From positions 1 to 9,263 of the forward strand of contig JANXXY010000027.1 in the NCBI GenBank assembly GCA_025350365.1: a stretch of DNA of 9,263 nucleotides. The letters run 5' to 3'. Each line of letters begins with the position of its first letter. The first letter of the stretch is position 1. Position numbers and translations under genes: made by a program. Positions 1-7,331 of this stretch are shown here, piece by piece. The notes beneath the pieces were generated by a model. That model saw only the letters and a list, made by a program, of their open reading frames with translations, searched no databases and was not told the DNA's origin. This DNA comes from Bacteroidales bacterium. Its GTDB lineage: Bacteria > Bacteroidota > Bacteroidia > Bacteroidales > JAAUTT01.

Positions 1-2820
1 CAACAACTACAATTTCATCAAGTTGTTGGATACGGTGTACAAAAACGTACCAATGTTATTGGTGCCGTTTCGTCAGTAGGTGGTGAAAAACTCCAGTCAA
101 TTTCGGCAATGAACGTGTCTAATGCCATTTCAGGTCTTGTATCAGGTGTAACAGTTATGCAACAAAGTGGTGAACCTGGACAAATGACTCCGCGTATTAT
201 GATACGTGGAAGAAGCACCCTTAATAACACAACAGATGTTAATAGCCGTGCGTCAAACGATCCTAAAATTGCTCCAACAGCATTAGTGGTTATTGACGGT
301 GTGCCTGGACGCTCCCTTGAGGAGATTGACCCTGCAGATATTGAAAGTCTGTCTGTTTTAAAAGATGCTTCTGCCGCGATATACGGAGCCCAAGCAGCAA
401 ATGGCGTAATTCTTATTCAAACAAAATCAGGAAAGGAAGGGAAACCACGTTTGAATTATCAATTTTATCAGGGTATTATGAACGCTACTAAAATTCCTGA
501 AGTTACCGATGCTGCTGAATATGCAACCATGCTTTCGGAATTTCAGGTAGCACAGGGTAAAGCTCGCACATATTCTGATGCCGATATTGCTCTTTTTAAA
601 AACGGAAAAGATCCATGGAAACATCCAAACACAAACTGGTATAATGATCTGATTAAAAAATGGACTACCACCAGCCGCCACAATCTCTCCCTTGACGGTG
701 GTACAAAAGGAACGAAATATTATGTTTCATTAGGATATAAGACTGATGATGCATTTTATAAAGCATCTTCCACCAAATACAAACAATATAATGTGCGTAC
801 AAAACTGGATATGGCCATTACCAGTTGGTTAAAAACAGGTATTGAAGTTGCCGGTTTTTTTAACAACAGTACATACCCTTTTAAGAGCGCAGGTGCCATT
901 GTAGGCCAATCAACCCGTTTGCTTCCGACCACTATTTCGCGCTGGCCAACAGGAGAATCAGGACCCGACATTGAGTATGGTGATAATCCGGTTGAAACAT
1001 CCACTTTGAGTGGGGGCACAAATGAAACGAAAACATACCGGTTGTTAACCACTTTTAAAACTACTATTGATGTCCCATTTATTAAAGGTCTATCCTTCAC
1101 GGGAAGTTATAACTTCGACCTTAGTAATATGTTTCAGAAGCAATTCTATCAGCCCTGGACATTGTACTCGGCCGATTTTGATAAGGCAACCAAGAATGCA
1201 GAAGGTTTTATTACCTCAGCCCCTTTAATTCCTCAGTTGAAAGGGCTTTCATCGCCTGAAGACAAGGAAAAATATGAGCGCACAAATAATCAAACATCTA
1301 TGGTTAATTTCAATTATGTTAAATCATTTGGAAACCATAATATTACGTTGTTTGGAGGTTTTGAACAATACACAAACGACTATAATAATTTTGAGGCCTA
1401 TCGTAAATATTACATTTCACCGGTTATTACTACATTCGATGCCGGTAATGCAAAGGATCAAAACATTACAGGAACTCAAACTATTTATGCCCGTAAATCG
1501 TATATCGGTCGTGCTACCTACGACTTTAGTGGGAAATACCTTGCAGAAATTGTTTTCAGAGCTGACGGTTCTTTAAAATTTCATCCAAATAAAAGATGGG
1601 GTTATTTCCCGGGGTTTTTATTGGGCTGGCGCACCTCAGAAGAAGGTTTCTGGAAAAATAACATACCGGTTATAAACTACTTTAAACTTAGAGCGTCTTT
1701 CGGAATGATGGGTATGGACCCAGGAGACCCATTCCAGTATATGGATAAATATGGTATTGGAACAGGTATGGTTTTTGGAACAGCCGGGGCTATACAAACC
1801 GTTGTTGGTCCACCAAGCATTGCTAACCCTGATATAACGTGGGAAACTCAAAAGTCTTATAATGTTGGGTTCGATTCGAAATTTATAAACGATCTTTTCT
1901 CGTTGAACGCTGAATTTTTCTATAACAGAAGAGATAACATCCTTGTAACCAGAAATGCTTCAGTTCCAAACTTTACAGGATTGTCATTACCAAAGCAAAA
2001 TTTAGGTATAGTTGATAACCGCGGGTTCGAAATAGAGGGAGGCATACATAAATCGATTAACAAAGATTTGCGTATTGATGTTACCGGTAATTTCAGTTTT
2101 AACCGCAACAAAATTGTTTCAATGGACGAACCGACAAAAACTCAACCATGGCAAGAACTTACTGGCCATCCTTATGGTGCATGGTTGATGTATGATGCTA
2201 TTGGAATTTTCAAAGATGACGGTGATGTTGCTGCTACCACGGCTAAATTGCCAGGCACAAAACCTGGCGATGTGAAATTCAGAGACGTAAATGGCGATGG
2301 GAAAATCACTAGCGATGATCAGATCTTGATGGACAGGGTAGATGCTCCTGAAACTTCCTATGGAGCTAATATTACTGTTAACTATAAAGCTTTTACCCTT
2401 AGCGTCCAAATTCAAGGTGTTGGAGAGTTTCTGAAACAAACCCAGAATGACAACCGTCGTGGTGAGGCTGGAAACTATTTTAAATGGCAATATGACAACC
2501 GTTGGACACCTGAAAATACATCAACCAATGTTGCGAGAGCATATAACCGTAACGATTTATATTGGTCCCCTGAGGTACGAATGAGTAATTATTGGCTCGA
2601 AAATACAGCTTTTTGCCGGTTGAAAAACGTTGTAATTAATTATGCTATTCCAACAAGGATCTATTCAAAAATTGGTATCTCAAAGGCTAGTATATATTTT
2701 ACCGGCAATAATCTTGCACTCCTTTATTCAGCTACAAAAAAATGGGATCCTGAAGCCACGGATGCAGGAAGTTATCCAACTATGAGAACTTTTGCCATTG
2801 GCGCTAACATTACTTTTTAG
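1..2820 (+). CDS. SusC/RagA-family TonB-dependent outer-membrane transporter (5' truncated by window edge)
   Basis: This is the outer-membrane beta-barrel of a SusCD nutrient importer, driven by TonB/ExbBD, with the SusD-like lipoprotein encoded 30 bases downstream as its lid. The frame is open from base 1 and 939 residues are visible. Numbering from the first codon, residues 8-12 (VVGYG), followed by a QKRTN..GAVSSV-like stretch, mark the start of the plug domain. The SusC hallmark LKDASAAIYG lies at 120-129, followed by a GVILIQTKSG-like strand. The rest is a barrel rich in aromatic and Asn residues, ending in the terminal strand FAIGANITF with a C-terminal Phe, as expected for BAM-dependent insertion. 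An EF-hand-like DxNxDGxIxxxD loop is encoded at 2284-2319, a common SusC feature. The missing N-terminus should carry the signal peptide, a carboxypeptidase-D-regulatory-like domain and the TonB box. Family assignment is secure; the substrate cannot be read from sequence. Confidence 0.97.
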   Translation, partial: QQLQFHQVVGYGVQKRTNVIGAVSSVGGEKLQSISAMNVSNAISGLVSGVTVMQQSGEPGQMTPRIMIRGRSTLNNTTDVNSRASNDPKIAPTALVVIDGVPGRSLEEIDPADIESLSVLKDASAAIYGAQAANGVILIQTKSGKEGKPRLNYQFYQGIMNATKIPEVTDAAEYATMLSEFQVAQGKARTYSDADIALFKNGKDPWKHPNTNWYNDLIKKWTTTSRHNLSLDGGTKGTKYYVSLGYKTDDAFYKASSTKYKQYNVRTKLDMAITSWLKTGIEVAGFFNNSTYPFKSAGAIVGQSTRLLPTTISRWPTGESGPDIEYGDNPVETSTLSGGTNETKTYRLLTTFKTTIDVPFIKGLSFTGSYNFDLSNMFQKQFYQPWTLYSADFDKATKNAEGFITSAPLIPQLKGLSSPEDKEKYERTNNQTSMVNFNYVKSFGNHNITLFGGFEQYTNDYNNFEAYRKYYISPVITTFDAGNAKDQNITGTQTIYARKSYIGRATYDFSGKYLAEIVFRADGSLKFHPNKRWGYFPGFLLGWRTSEEGFWKNNIPVINYFKLRASFGMMGMDPGDPFQYMDKYGIGTGMVFGTAGAIQTVVGPPSIANPDITWETQKSYNVGFDSKFINDLFSLNAEFFYNRRDNILVTRNASVPNFTGLSLPKQNLGIVDNRGFEIEGGIHKSINKDLRIDVTGNFSFNRNKIVSMDEPTKTQPWQELTGHPYGAWLMYDAIGIFKDDGDVAATTAKLPGTKPGDVKFRDVNGDGKITSDDQILMDRVDAPETSYGANITVNYKAFTLSVQIQGVGEFLKQTQNDNRRGEAGNYFKWQYDNRWTPENTSTNVARAYNRNDLYWSPEVRMSNYWLENTAFCRLKNVVINYAIPTRIYSKIGISKASIYFTGNNLALLYSATKKWDPEATDAGSYPTMRTFAIGANITF

Positions 2821-2850
2821 TAAATCTTATTACTTATAAACAGTTAAAAT

Positions 2851-4746
2851 ATGAAAAAAATATTTTTTAACATATCTGAAATCTTACTTATTTTATTAAT
2901 AGCGGTATCATGCTCGAAAGACGTTCTGAACCAAAAGGCTGTTGATACCTTCAATACTGATCTTGTATTTTCAGATATCAACGTAGTGAATGCCTATCTA
3001 GGCAAATGTTATGATCGAATGGGTGGCAACAATGATAATGGAATTCTAGGTTGCAGAGAAGACTTATTAAGCGCAGGAACTGATGAACTTCTTGGTATGC
3101 AGCGTCCTGCGGAATATGTAAATCTTCATGGAACAATGTCTCCCGATCAGCTCGGATTTTTTGCAGACGATGATAAGGGTGGTTACTTACGTTGGAATAA
3201 TCTTTATTCAAATATTCAAGATGTAAGTAATATACTTTCCCGTATTGATGCTGTAAAATTAAATCCTGGACAAGAAGGTTTGAAAAAGCAGATAAAAGGT
3301 GAAAGTTATTTTATCAGGGCTTACGATTATTCAACTCTTTTAATGGTATATGGTGGAGCAATACTTTCAGATAAACCATATACATTGACTACTGATTTCA
3401 GCACTGTAAAAAGGTCAACCATTAAAGAAACACTAGACTTCATCTTGGCAGACATTAAATTTGCAATTGATACTTTACCAGAAACAGGAATTGAGCAAGG
3501 ACGTGCCACTCGCGCTGCGGCAGCAGCGTTAAAGTCAAGAGTTTTACTTTTTTGTGCAAGTACATTAACAAATGGCGGATGGGCTGAACAAGCCTCTAAT
3601 CCATTAGTTTCATTTCCAGCAGGAAGTCAGGCTGCTTTATTGATACAGGCTCGCGATGCGGCAAAGGATTTTATGGATGGAAAATACGGAGCTTTTTCTT
3701 TGACAGGAACAATTTCTCCCCCACCTGCTATATTATCTGATGCTGATGTAAAAAGTTATGCTGACAATTATTTCAGTATATTTAATCAAAAAGGTGCATG
3801 GAACAATGAAACAATCTGGGGTGTTCAGTTTCCACAAACAGGTGGGAATTATAACGCTTCTAATAAATGGTATGGACCATGCGGCAATCACAACTGGGGC
3901 AACAATAATCCCACAGAACCTCTTGTACGGGCTTTTGAAATGGCGGATGGTTCTCAATTCCAATGGGACAAATATAATCCTGGGGATATGGATCTTCGGA
4001 CAGCTACCGCAGCGGAATTGGCTGTTGATCCGCTTCGCAATCCTTATAATGGCCGCGAACCTCGTTTTTATGCCAGTGTATTATATGATGGGGCGCCATG
4101 GCAGAAAAGAGCTGCGGATGCAGCAACTTCGGATCCTTTAAATCAGGTTCAAACTGGTTACTATTATGAAAATGTTGGAGATGCTATTTCCTACATGGTT
4201 GGAGTTGATACCAGACAAAGCAAAATTGAGGGTTGGAATGGAACGAAGACTGGGTACTACATCAGAAAATTATTAGATCCAGATGTAATTGGAAAGGATT
4301 TTAACAATACCAATTCATGGGTGGAATTTCGATATGCCGAAATTTTGATGAATTATGCTGAGGCATGCATTGAGATAGGTAATGCTGATCTCCAGAATGG
4401 TATTACTACAATGAATATGGTAAGAAATCGTGCCGGATTACCCGGAAGAATTACGGCCGATCAATCAGTTGCCCGCAATTATGTGCGGCATGAAAGAAAT
4501 ATCGAATTCTTTGCCGAAGGTCGTCGATTTTTTGATATGCGTCGATGGATGATTGCAGAACAGGTTATTGAGAATATATATATGATGAAAATACAGCATT
4601 ACAAAAATGGTAATATAGTATGGAAATATGATAAAAACGACAAAGAGGACGATAGAATTTTTACTGATAAAAAATTCTATTGGGTACCGATATCAAGCGA
4701 TGAGATGAAAAAAGCTCCTCAATTAGTGCAAAATCCAGGGTATTAA
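2851..4746 (+). CDS. SusD/RagB-family nutrient-binding outer-membrane lipoprotein
   Basis: This is the surface lipoprotein that captures the ligand and caps the SusC barrel encoded just upstream; the two are surely co-transcribed (30-base gap, no hairpin). The N-terminus is a lipoprotein signal peptide: MKK, a hydrophobic stretch, and a lipobox ending in Ser-Cys with the lipidated Cys at residue 21, followed by SKD. The SusD-like N-terminal TPR region includes GESYFIRAYDY at 150-160. The C-terminal RagB/SusD domain carries the hallmark HERNIEFFAEGRRFFDMRRW at 547-566 and the usual end, with WVPI at 611-614 and NPGY at 628-631. At 631 residues it is somewhat long for the family. An in-frame TAA at 2845-2847 just ahead of the ATG fixes the start. 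No clear Shine-Dalgarno is present, as is usual in Bacteroidota. The ligand is unknown; the family is certain. Confidence 0.97.
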   Translation: MKKIFFNISEILLILLIAVSCSKDVLNQKAVDTFNTDLVFSDINVVNAYLGKCYDRMGGNNDNGILGCREDLLSAGTDELLGMQRPAEYVNLHGTMSPDQLGFFADDDKGGYLRWNNLYSNIQDVSNILSRIDAVKLNPGQEGLKKQIKGESYFIRAYDYSTLLMVYGGAILSDKPYTLTTDFSTVKRSTIKETLDFILADIKFAIDTLPETGIEQGRATRAAAAALKSRVLLFCASTLTNGGWAEQASNPLVSFPAGSQAALLIQARDAAKDFMDGKYGAFSLTGTISPPPAILSDADVKSYADNYFSIFNQKGAWNNETIWGVQFPQTGGNYNASNKWYGPCGNHNWGNNNPTEPLVRAFEMADGSQFQWDKYNPGDMDLRTATAAELAVDPLRNPYNGREPRFYASVLYDGAPWQKRAADAATSDPLNQVQTGYYYENVGDAISYMVGVDTRQSKIEGWNGTKTGYYIRKLLDPDVIGKDFNNTNSWVEFRYAEILMNYAEACIEIGNADLQNGITTMNMVRNRAGLPGRITADQSVARNYVRHERNIEFFAEGRRFFDMRRWMIAEQVIENIYMMKIQHYKNGNIVWKYDKNDKEDDRIFTDKKFYWVPISSDEMKKAPQLVQNPGY

Positions 4747-4770
4747 GTAATTATTTTCTTATTTAATTTT

Positions 4771-4800
4771 AGGCCGTTTCATTTGAGACGGCCTTTTTTT
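4771..4800 (+). terminator. Intrinsic terminator of the susCD-like operon
   Basis: A 10-bp stem pairs 4771-4780 with 4785-4794 (one T-G wobble at 4778/4787) around an ATTT tetraloop, followed directly by a run of seven Ts (4794-4800). It starts 25 bases after the susD stop codon. The minus-strand side lacks a matching T-run, so it should work in the plus direction only. It separates the transporter transcript from the CBM9-like gene. Confidence 0.92.
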
Positions 4801-4912
4801 GTACTAATTTACCAATATGTCTTTTATAAGTTTAACACTTGAGATACGTTTTCCTCTTTCCTATAATTTAATAATCATTGATCGAAAAGTTTTAATTTAC
4901 CAAATAAGGGTT

Positions 4913-4920
4913 TATATTCG
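4913..4920 (+). promoter_or_regulatory. Possible Bacteroidota -7 element for the CBM9-like gene
   Basis: TATATTCG differs by one base from the Bacteroidota -7 consensus TAnnTTTG and sits 31 bases ahead of the ATG. The expected -33 position, about 19 bases upstream (4890-4893), holds TTTT rather than TTTG. A promoter is needed somewhere in this gap because a strong terminator lies upstream, but the exact site is inference. Confidence 0.35.
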
Positions 4921-4951
4921 ATGATTAAAATAACTTCAACCATTTTACTAA

Positions 4952-5599
4952 ATGAAGCATATTGACGTCCCTTTCCTTTATTCAGATCAACCAGCAATCG
5001 ATTTGTCATCCAACGAACAATGGATTATTTTGCCAAAGAATCAGGTAGACATTGTGAATTGGCTTGATTTTCCATACAAACCAAATGTATGTTTTTCTAT
5101 AGCTCATTCGCATGAAGGTATTTATCTTAAGTTTTGGGTTGCCGAGGAAGGCATTCGTGGCTTGGTTACAGATGATAACGGGAATGTATTTACCGATTCG
5201 TGTGTTGAGTTATTTATCGATCCTTCTGGTGATGGAAGCTATTATAATTTTGAGTTTAATTGCATAGGAACATTGCTTCTCGGATATGGGACTTCAAGGC
5301 ATCATCGGGAGAAAGCTTCTCAGGAAATCTTGGACAAGGTATTACGATATTCATCCCTGGGACTAAAACAAATTGAGCAGGTAAAAGGATGGTTTGAATG
5401 GGAATTAACAGTATTCATTCCTTTTGATGCTTTCTTTAAGCATCATATTGAATCTCTGAGGGGAAAAACAGTCGTTGGTAATTTTCAAAAATGCGGCGAT
5501 GATATGCCTGTTCCTCATTTTATTACCTGGAACGAAATTAATACTCCCAAACCTGATTATCATCGTCCTGAGTTTTTCGGTGAATTGCATTTTGAATGA
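4952..5599 (+). CDS. Stand-alone carbohydrate-binding module family 9-like protein
   Basis: A 215-residue protein consisting essentially of one CBM9-like beta-sandwich domain (the CBM9_2 type common in Bacteroidota). Characteristic stretches are FTDSCVELFIDPSGDGSYYN (80-99) running into FEFN (100-103) and CIG (104-106), and the C-terminal part with HFITWNEINTPKPDYHRPEF (189-208) then FGELHF. CBM9-type domains bind sugar chain ends or are fused to enzymes; here no catalytic domain is attached. There is no signal peptide or lipobox, and an in-frame TAA at 4949-4951 touching the ATG rules out a longer N-terminus, so the protein looks cytoplasmic unless exported by another route. It lies 205 bases after susD, behind a terminator, so it is a separate transcription unit, although nearness to the SusCD pair suggests a link to glycan use. 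The fold call is confident; role and ligand are unknown. Confidence 0.88.
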   Translation: MKHIDVPFLYSDQPAIDLSSNEQWIILPKNQVDIVNWLDFPYKPNVCFSIAHSHEGIYLKFWVAEEGIRGLVTDDNGNVFTDSCVELFIDPSGDGSYYNFEFNCIGTLLLGYGTSRHHREKASQEILDKVLRYSSLGLKQIEQVKGWFEWELTVFIPFDAFFKHHIESLRGKTVVGNFQKCGDDMPVPHFITWNEINTPKPDYHRPEFFGELHFE

Positions 5600-5618
5600 A
5601 ATTATGATTAATTTTTTA

Positions 5619-5661
5619 AGCCCCATCGGAACGGCATTATGGCAGCCCCATCGGGACGGCA
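5619..5661. repeat. Two 18-base direct repeat units, 25-base period
   Basis: Units at 5619-5636 and 5644-5661 are identical except for A5630/G5655 and share the core AGCCCCATCGG. They are far richer in G+C than the surrounding intergenic DNA and begin 20 bases after the CBM9-like stop codon. Each core has a small CCC/GGG dyad. From memory they resemble short dispersed GCCCCAnCGGG-type intergenic repeats of other Bacteroidota genomes, but that is not verified here. Confidence 0.8.
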
Positions 5662-5750
5662 CACATTGATTGACTTTTACGATTTATTTAATATGTTAAC
5701 CGGACACTAATAATGATTTAAATATGTTTGTTTAACCTCGGTATTAGAAT

Positions 5751-5770
5751 AAATCAAAAATCAAAAATCA
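5751..5770. repeat. Short A-rich tandem repeat, 7-base period
   Basis: AATCAAA-type units repeat with a period of seven bases, about two and a half to three copies. It lies about 60 bases upstream of the aminopeptidase promoter. It may be simple slippage sequence or an A-tract region; no function can be read from it. Confidence 0.5.
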
Positions 5771-5830
5771 TCCAAATTATAACATTCGAGTAATAATAAA
5801 AATTTGCTCGGGCTTATTTGAAATTAGGTT

Positions 5831-5838
5831 TATATTTG
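5831..5838 (+). promoter_or_regulatory. Likely Bacteroidota promoter (-7 element) for the aminopeptidase-pdxA unit
   Basis: TATATTTG is a perfect match to the -7 consensus TAnnTTTG and lies 20 bases ahead of the ATG. The nearest upstream -33-like TTTG (5803-5806) gives a 24-base spacer, a little longer than usual. If this box is used, transcription would start around 5844-5846 and the leader would be only about 13-15 bases. Confidence 0.55.
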
Positions 5839-5858
5839 CGTTCATAAACAAGTGTTTT

Positions 5859-7304
5859 ATGCAGCAGGTGAATATTAATAAGATTTCTTCATATAAGGCA
5901 GATCAGAATATCATTTTTCTGGTTGGAATTGATTCAACATTTTCGGGACTAAATTTATCCGAAGCCGAAATTAAGTATATCAAAATGGAGTTTGAAAATA
6001 AATCGTATCAGGTTTATATCAACCGCTTTACGCACTGGGTAATTGTTCAGTCATTCGAGACATCAAAAAAGGCCAATCATATAAAAGAAAATTTACGAAA
6101 AGCTGGTCATACTGTTTGTAAGCATCTTCAAAAGCAAAAAATAAACAATGTAGTTATTGTTGATCTGGTTTATGGTCCTTTATTTTGTTTTTCCTTTGTC
6201 GAAGGAATTGCATTAAGTAATTACCAGTTTATTAAATATCTGAAAGTGGCTTCCGAAAAGGAGACCACCCTTAAAAGTATTTCAGTTATTTCTCAAAACA
6301 TTTCAGATGAAACTGTTTTCAATATGGCTGTGATTATCGAAGCCGTTTATTCGGCCCGTGATTTGGTGAATGAGCCGGTTTCGGTATTAAATTCGGTAAA
6401 ATTAGCAACTGAGATTCAGAAACTTGGAGAATTAGCAGGTTACACCGTCGAGGTATTTGACAAGAATAAAATTATAGCGCTAAAAATGGGCGGACTTCTG
6501 GCTGTTAATCAAGGAAGTACCGTTCCACCAACATTCACGGTATTGGAATGGAAACCGGCGAATGCAAAAAATTTTAACCCTATTGTTTTAGTAGGCAAGG
6601 GGGTTGTATACGATACCGGGGGCTTAAGTTTAAAACCCACGGCGGACAGCATGGATTATATGAAATGCGACATGGCCGGAGGTGCAACTGTTGCCGCTGT
6701 GTTATATGCCATCGCGAAAATGGGAATTCCAATGCATGTTATCGGTTTGGTTCCATCAACTGATAACAGACTGGGCCCTGATTCCTATGCGCCGGGCGAC
6801 ATCATTACCATAATGGATGGAACAACAGTTGAGGTTTTGAATACCGATGCCGAAGGTCGCCTGATATTGGCAGATGCACTATGTTATGCCAAAAAGTATA
6901 AGCCCGAACTGGTAATTGATTTGGCAACTCTAACCGGCGCCGCTCACAGGGCAATAGGTACGCAAGGCGCTGTGGGTATGGGCAATGCAACGGACGATAT
7001 TGTTTCATTAATTGTTCAGTCGGGTTTAAATGTGCATGAGCGTATCGCCGTTTTTCCTTTCTGGGAAGAATACGGAGAAATGATAAAATCAGATATAGCT
7101 GACCTTAAAAACATTGGAGGAGAACTTGCAGGAGCTATTACCGCAGGGAAATTTCTTGAATATTTTACCGATTATCCGTATTTTCACCTCGATATTGCAG
7201 GAACAGCTTTCCTAAAAAAAGCAGATAGTTACAGAGGAACTGGAGCTACAGGTTTTGGGGTGCGGTTATTGGTTGATTTTCTAAGCAATTATATTTCAAA
7301 GTAA
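5859..7304 (+). CDS. M17-family leucyl aminopeptidase (PepA/LAP-like)
   Basis: A cytosolic metallo-aminopeptidase that removes N-terminal residues from peptides; family members are hexamers with two metal ions per subunit. The C-terminal catalytic domain is complete: the M17 signature NTDAEGRL is at 328-335, and by alignment with E. coli PepA the metal ligands are K247, D252, D271, D330 and E332, with catalytic K259 and R334. Supporting motifs are VGKGVVYDTGG (245-255), CDMAGG (270-275) and DLATLTGA (354-361). The N-terminal domain (about 1-155) is divergent and slightly short, giving 481 residues against about 500 in E. coli. There is no signal peptide. The ATG at 5859 is the only reasonable start; no ATG or GTG lies in frame in the bases upstream back to about 5805. 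The gene ends 27 bases before pdxA with no terminator between, so the two are probably co-transcribed. Substrate preference is not readable. Confidence 0.95.
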   Translation: MQQVNINKISSYKADQNIIFLVGIDSTFSGLNLSEAEIKYIKMEFENKSYQVYINRFTHWVIVQSFETSKKANHIKENLRKAGHTVCKHLQKQKINNVVIVDLVYGPLFCFSFVEGIALSNYQFIKYLKVASEKETTLKSISVISQNISDETVFNMAVIIEAVYSARDLVNEPVSVLNSVKLATEIQKLGELAGYTVEVFDKNKIIALKMGGLLAVNQGSTVPPTFTVLEWKPANAKNFNPIVLVGKGVVYDTGGLSLKPTADSMDYMKCDMAGGATVAAVLYAIAKMGIPMHVIGLVPSTDNRLGPDSYAPGDIITIMDGTTVEVLNTDAEGRLILADALCYAKKYKPELVIDLATLTGAAHRAIGTQGAVGMGNATDDIVSLIVQSGLNVHERIAVFPFWEEYGEMIKSDIADLKNIGGELAGAITAGKFLEYFTDYPYFHLDIAGTAFLKKADSYRGTGATGFGVRLLVDFLSNYISK

Positions 7305-7331
7305 TTTTATCTTTACAAAAAGAGTTTTTAA

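Larger units (their letters stand above)
5600..5858. other. Gene-free intergenic stretch between the CBM9-like and aminopeptidase genes
   Basis: These 259 bases hold no supportable gene on either strand. They contain the paired 18-base repeats near the left end, a perfect but isolated TATGTTTG (-7-like) at 5723-5730, an A-rich tandem run with a 7-base period (TCAAAAA type) at 5751-5770, and the likely promoter of the aminopeptidase gene at the right end. No intrinsic terminator with a T-run follows the CBM9-like gene; the T-run at 5612-5617 precedes the repeats and has no stem in front of it. Confidence 0.7.

Noticed and set aside
2284..2319. EF-hand/dockerin-like DVNGDGKITSDD loop in the SusC-like protein, considered as a cellulosome-type signal
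   Set aside because: A single calcium-loop-like stretch near the C-terminal part is a routine feature of SusC proteins and there is no second copy to form a dockerin.
2119..2490. A 123-codon minus-strand open frame opposite the susC-like gene
   Set aside because: It is antisense to a conserved coding region, with no promoter or recognisable motifs. The other antisense frames under the SusC, SusD, aminopeptidase and PdxA genes were rejected for the same reason.
3758..4141. A 127-codon plus-strand open frame inside the susD-like gene
   Set aside because: It is a shifted-frame shadow of a gene with unmistakable SusD motifs; its product has no recognisable pattern.
4921..4965. A 14-codon frame (MIKITSTILLNEAY) ending inside the CBM9-like start region, considered as a leader peptide
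   Set aside because: Its ATG abuts the candidate -7 box, so it would probably lie at or before the transcription start; it has no attenuator hairpin and no coding signature.
5619..5661. The two repeat units considered as a minimal CRISPR array
   Set aside because: There are only two units, the gap between them is 7 bases, far too short for a spacer, and there are no cas genes nearby.
5405..5669. Small open frames on both strands spanning the CBM9-like 3' end and the paired repeats
   Set aside because: They overlap a real gene end and read through the repeat units; the codons look random and there is no start context.
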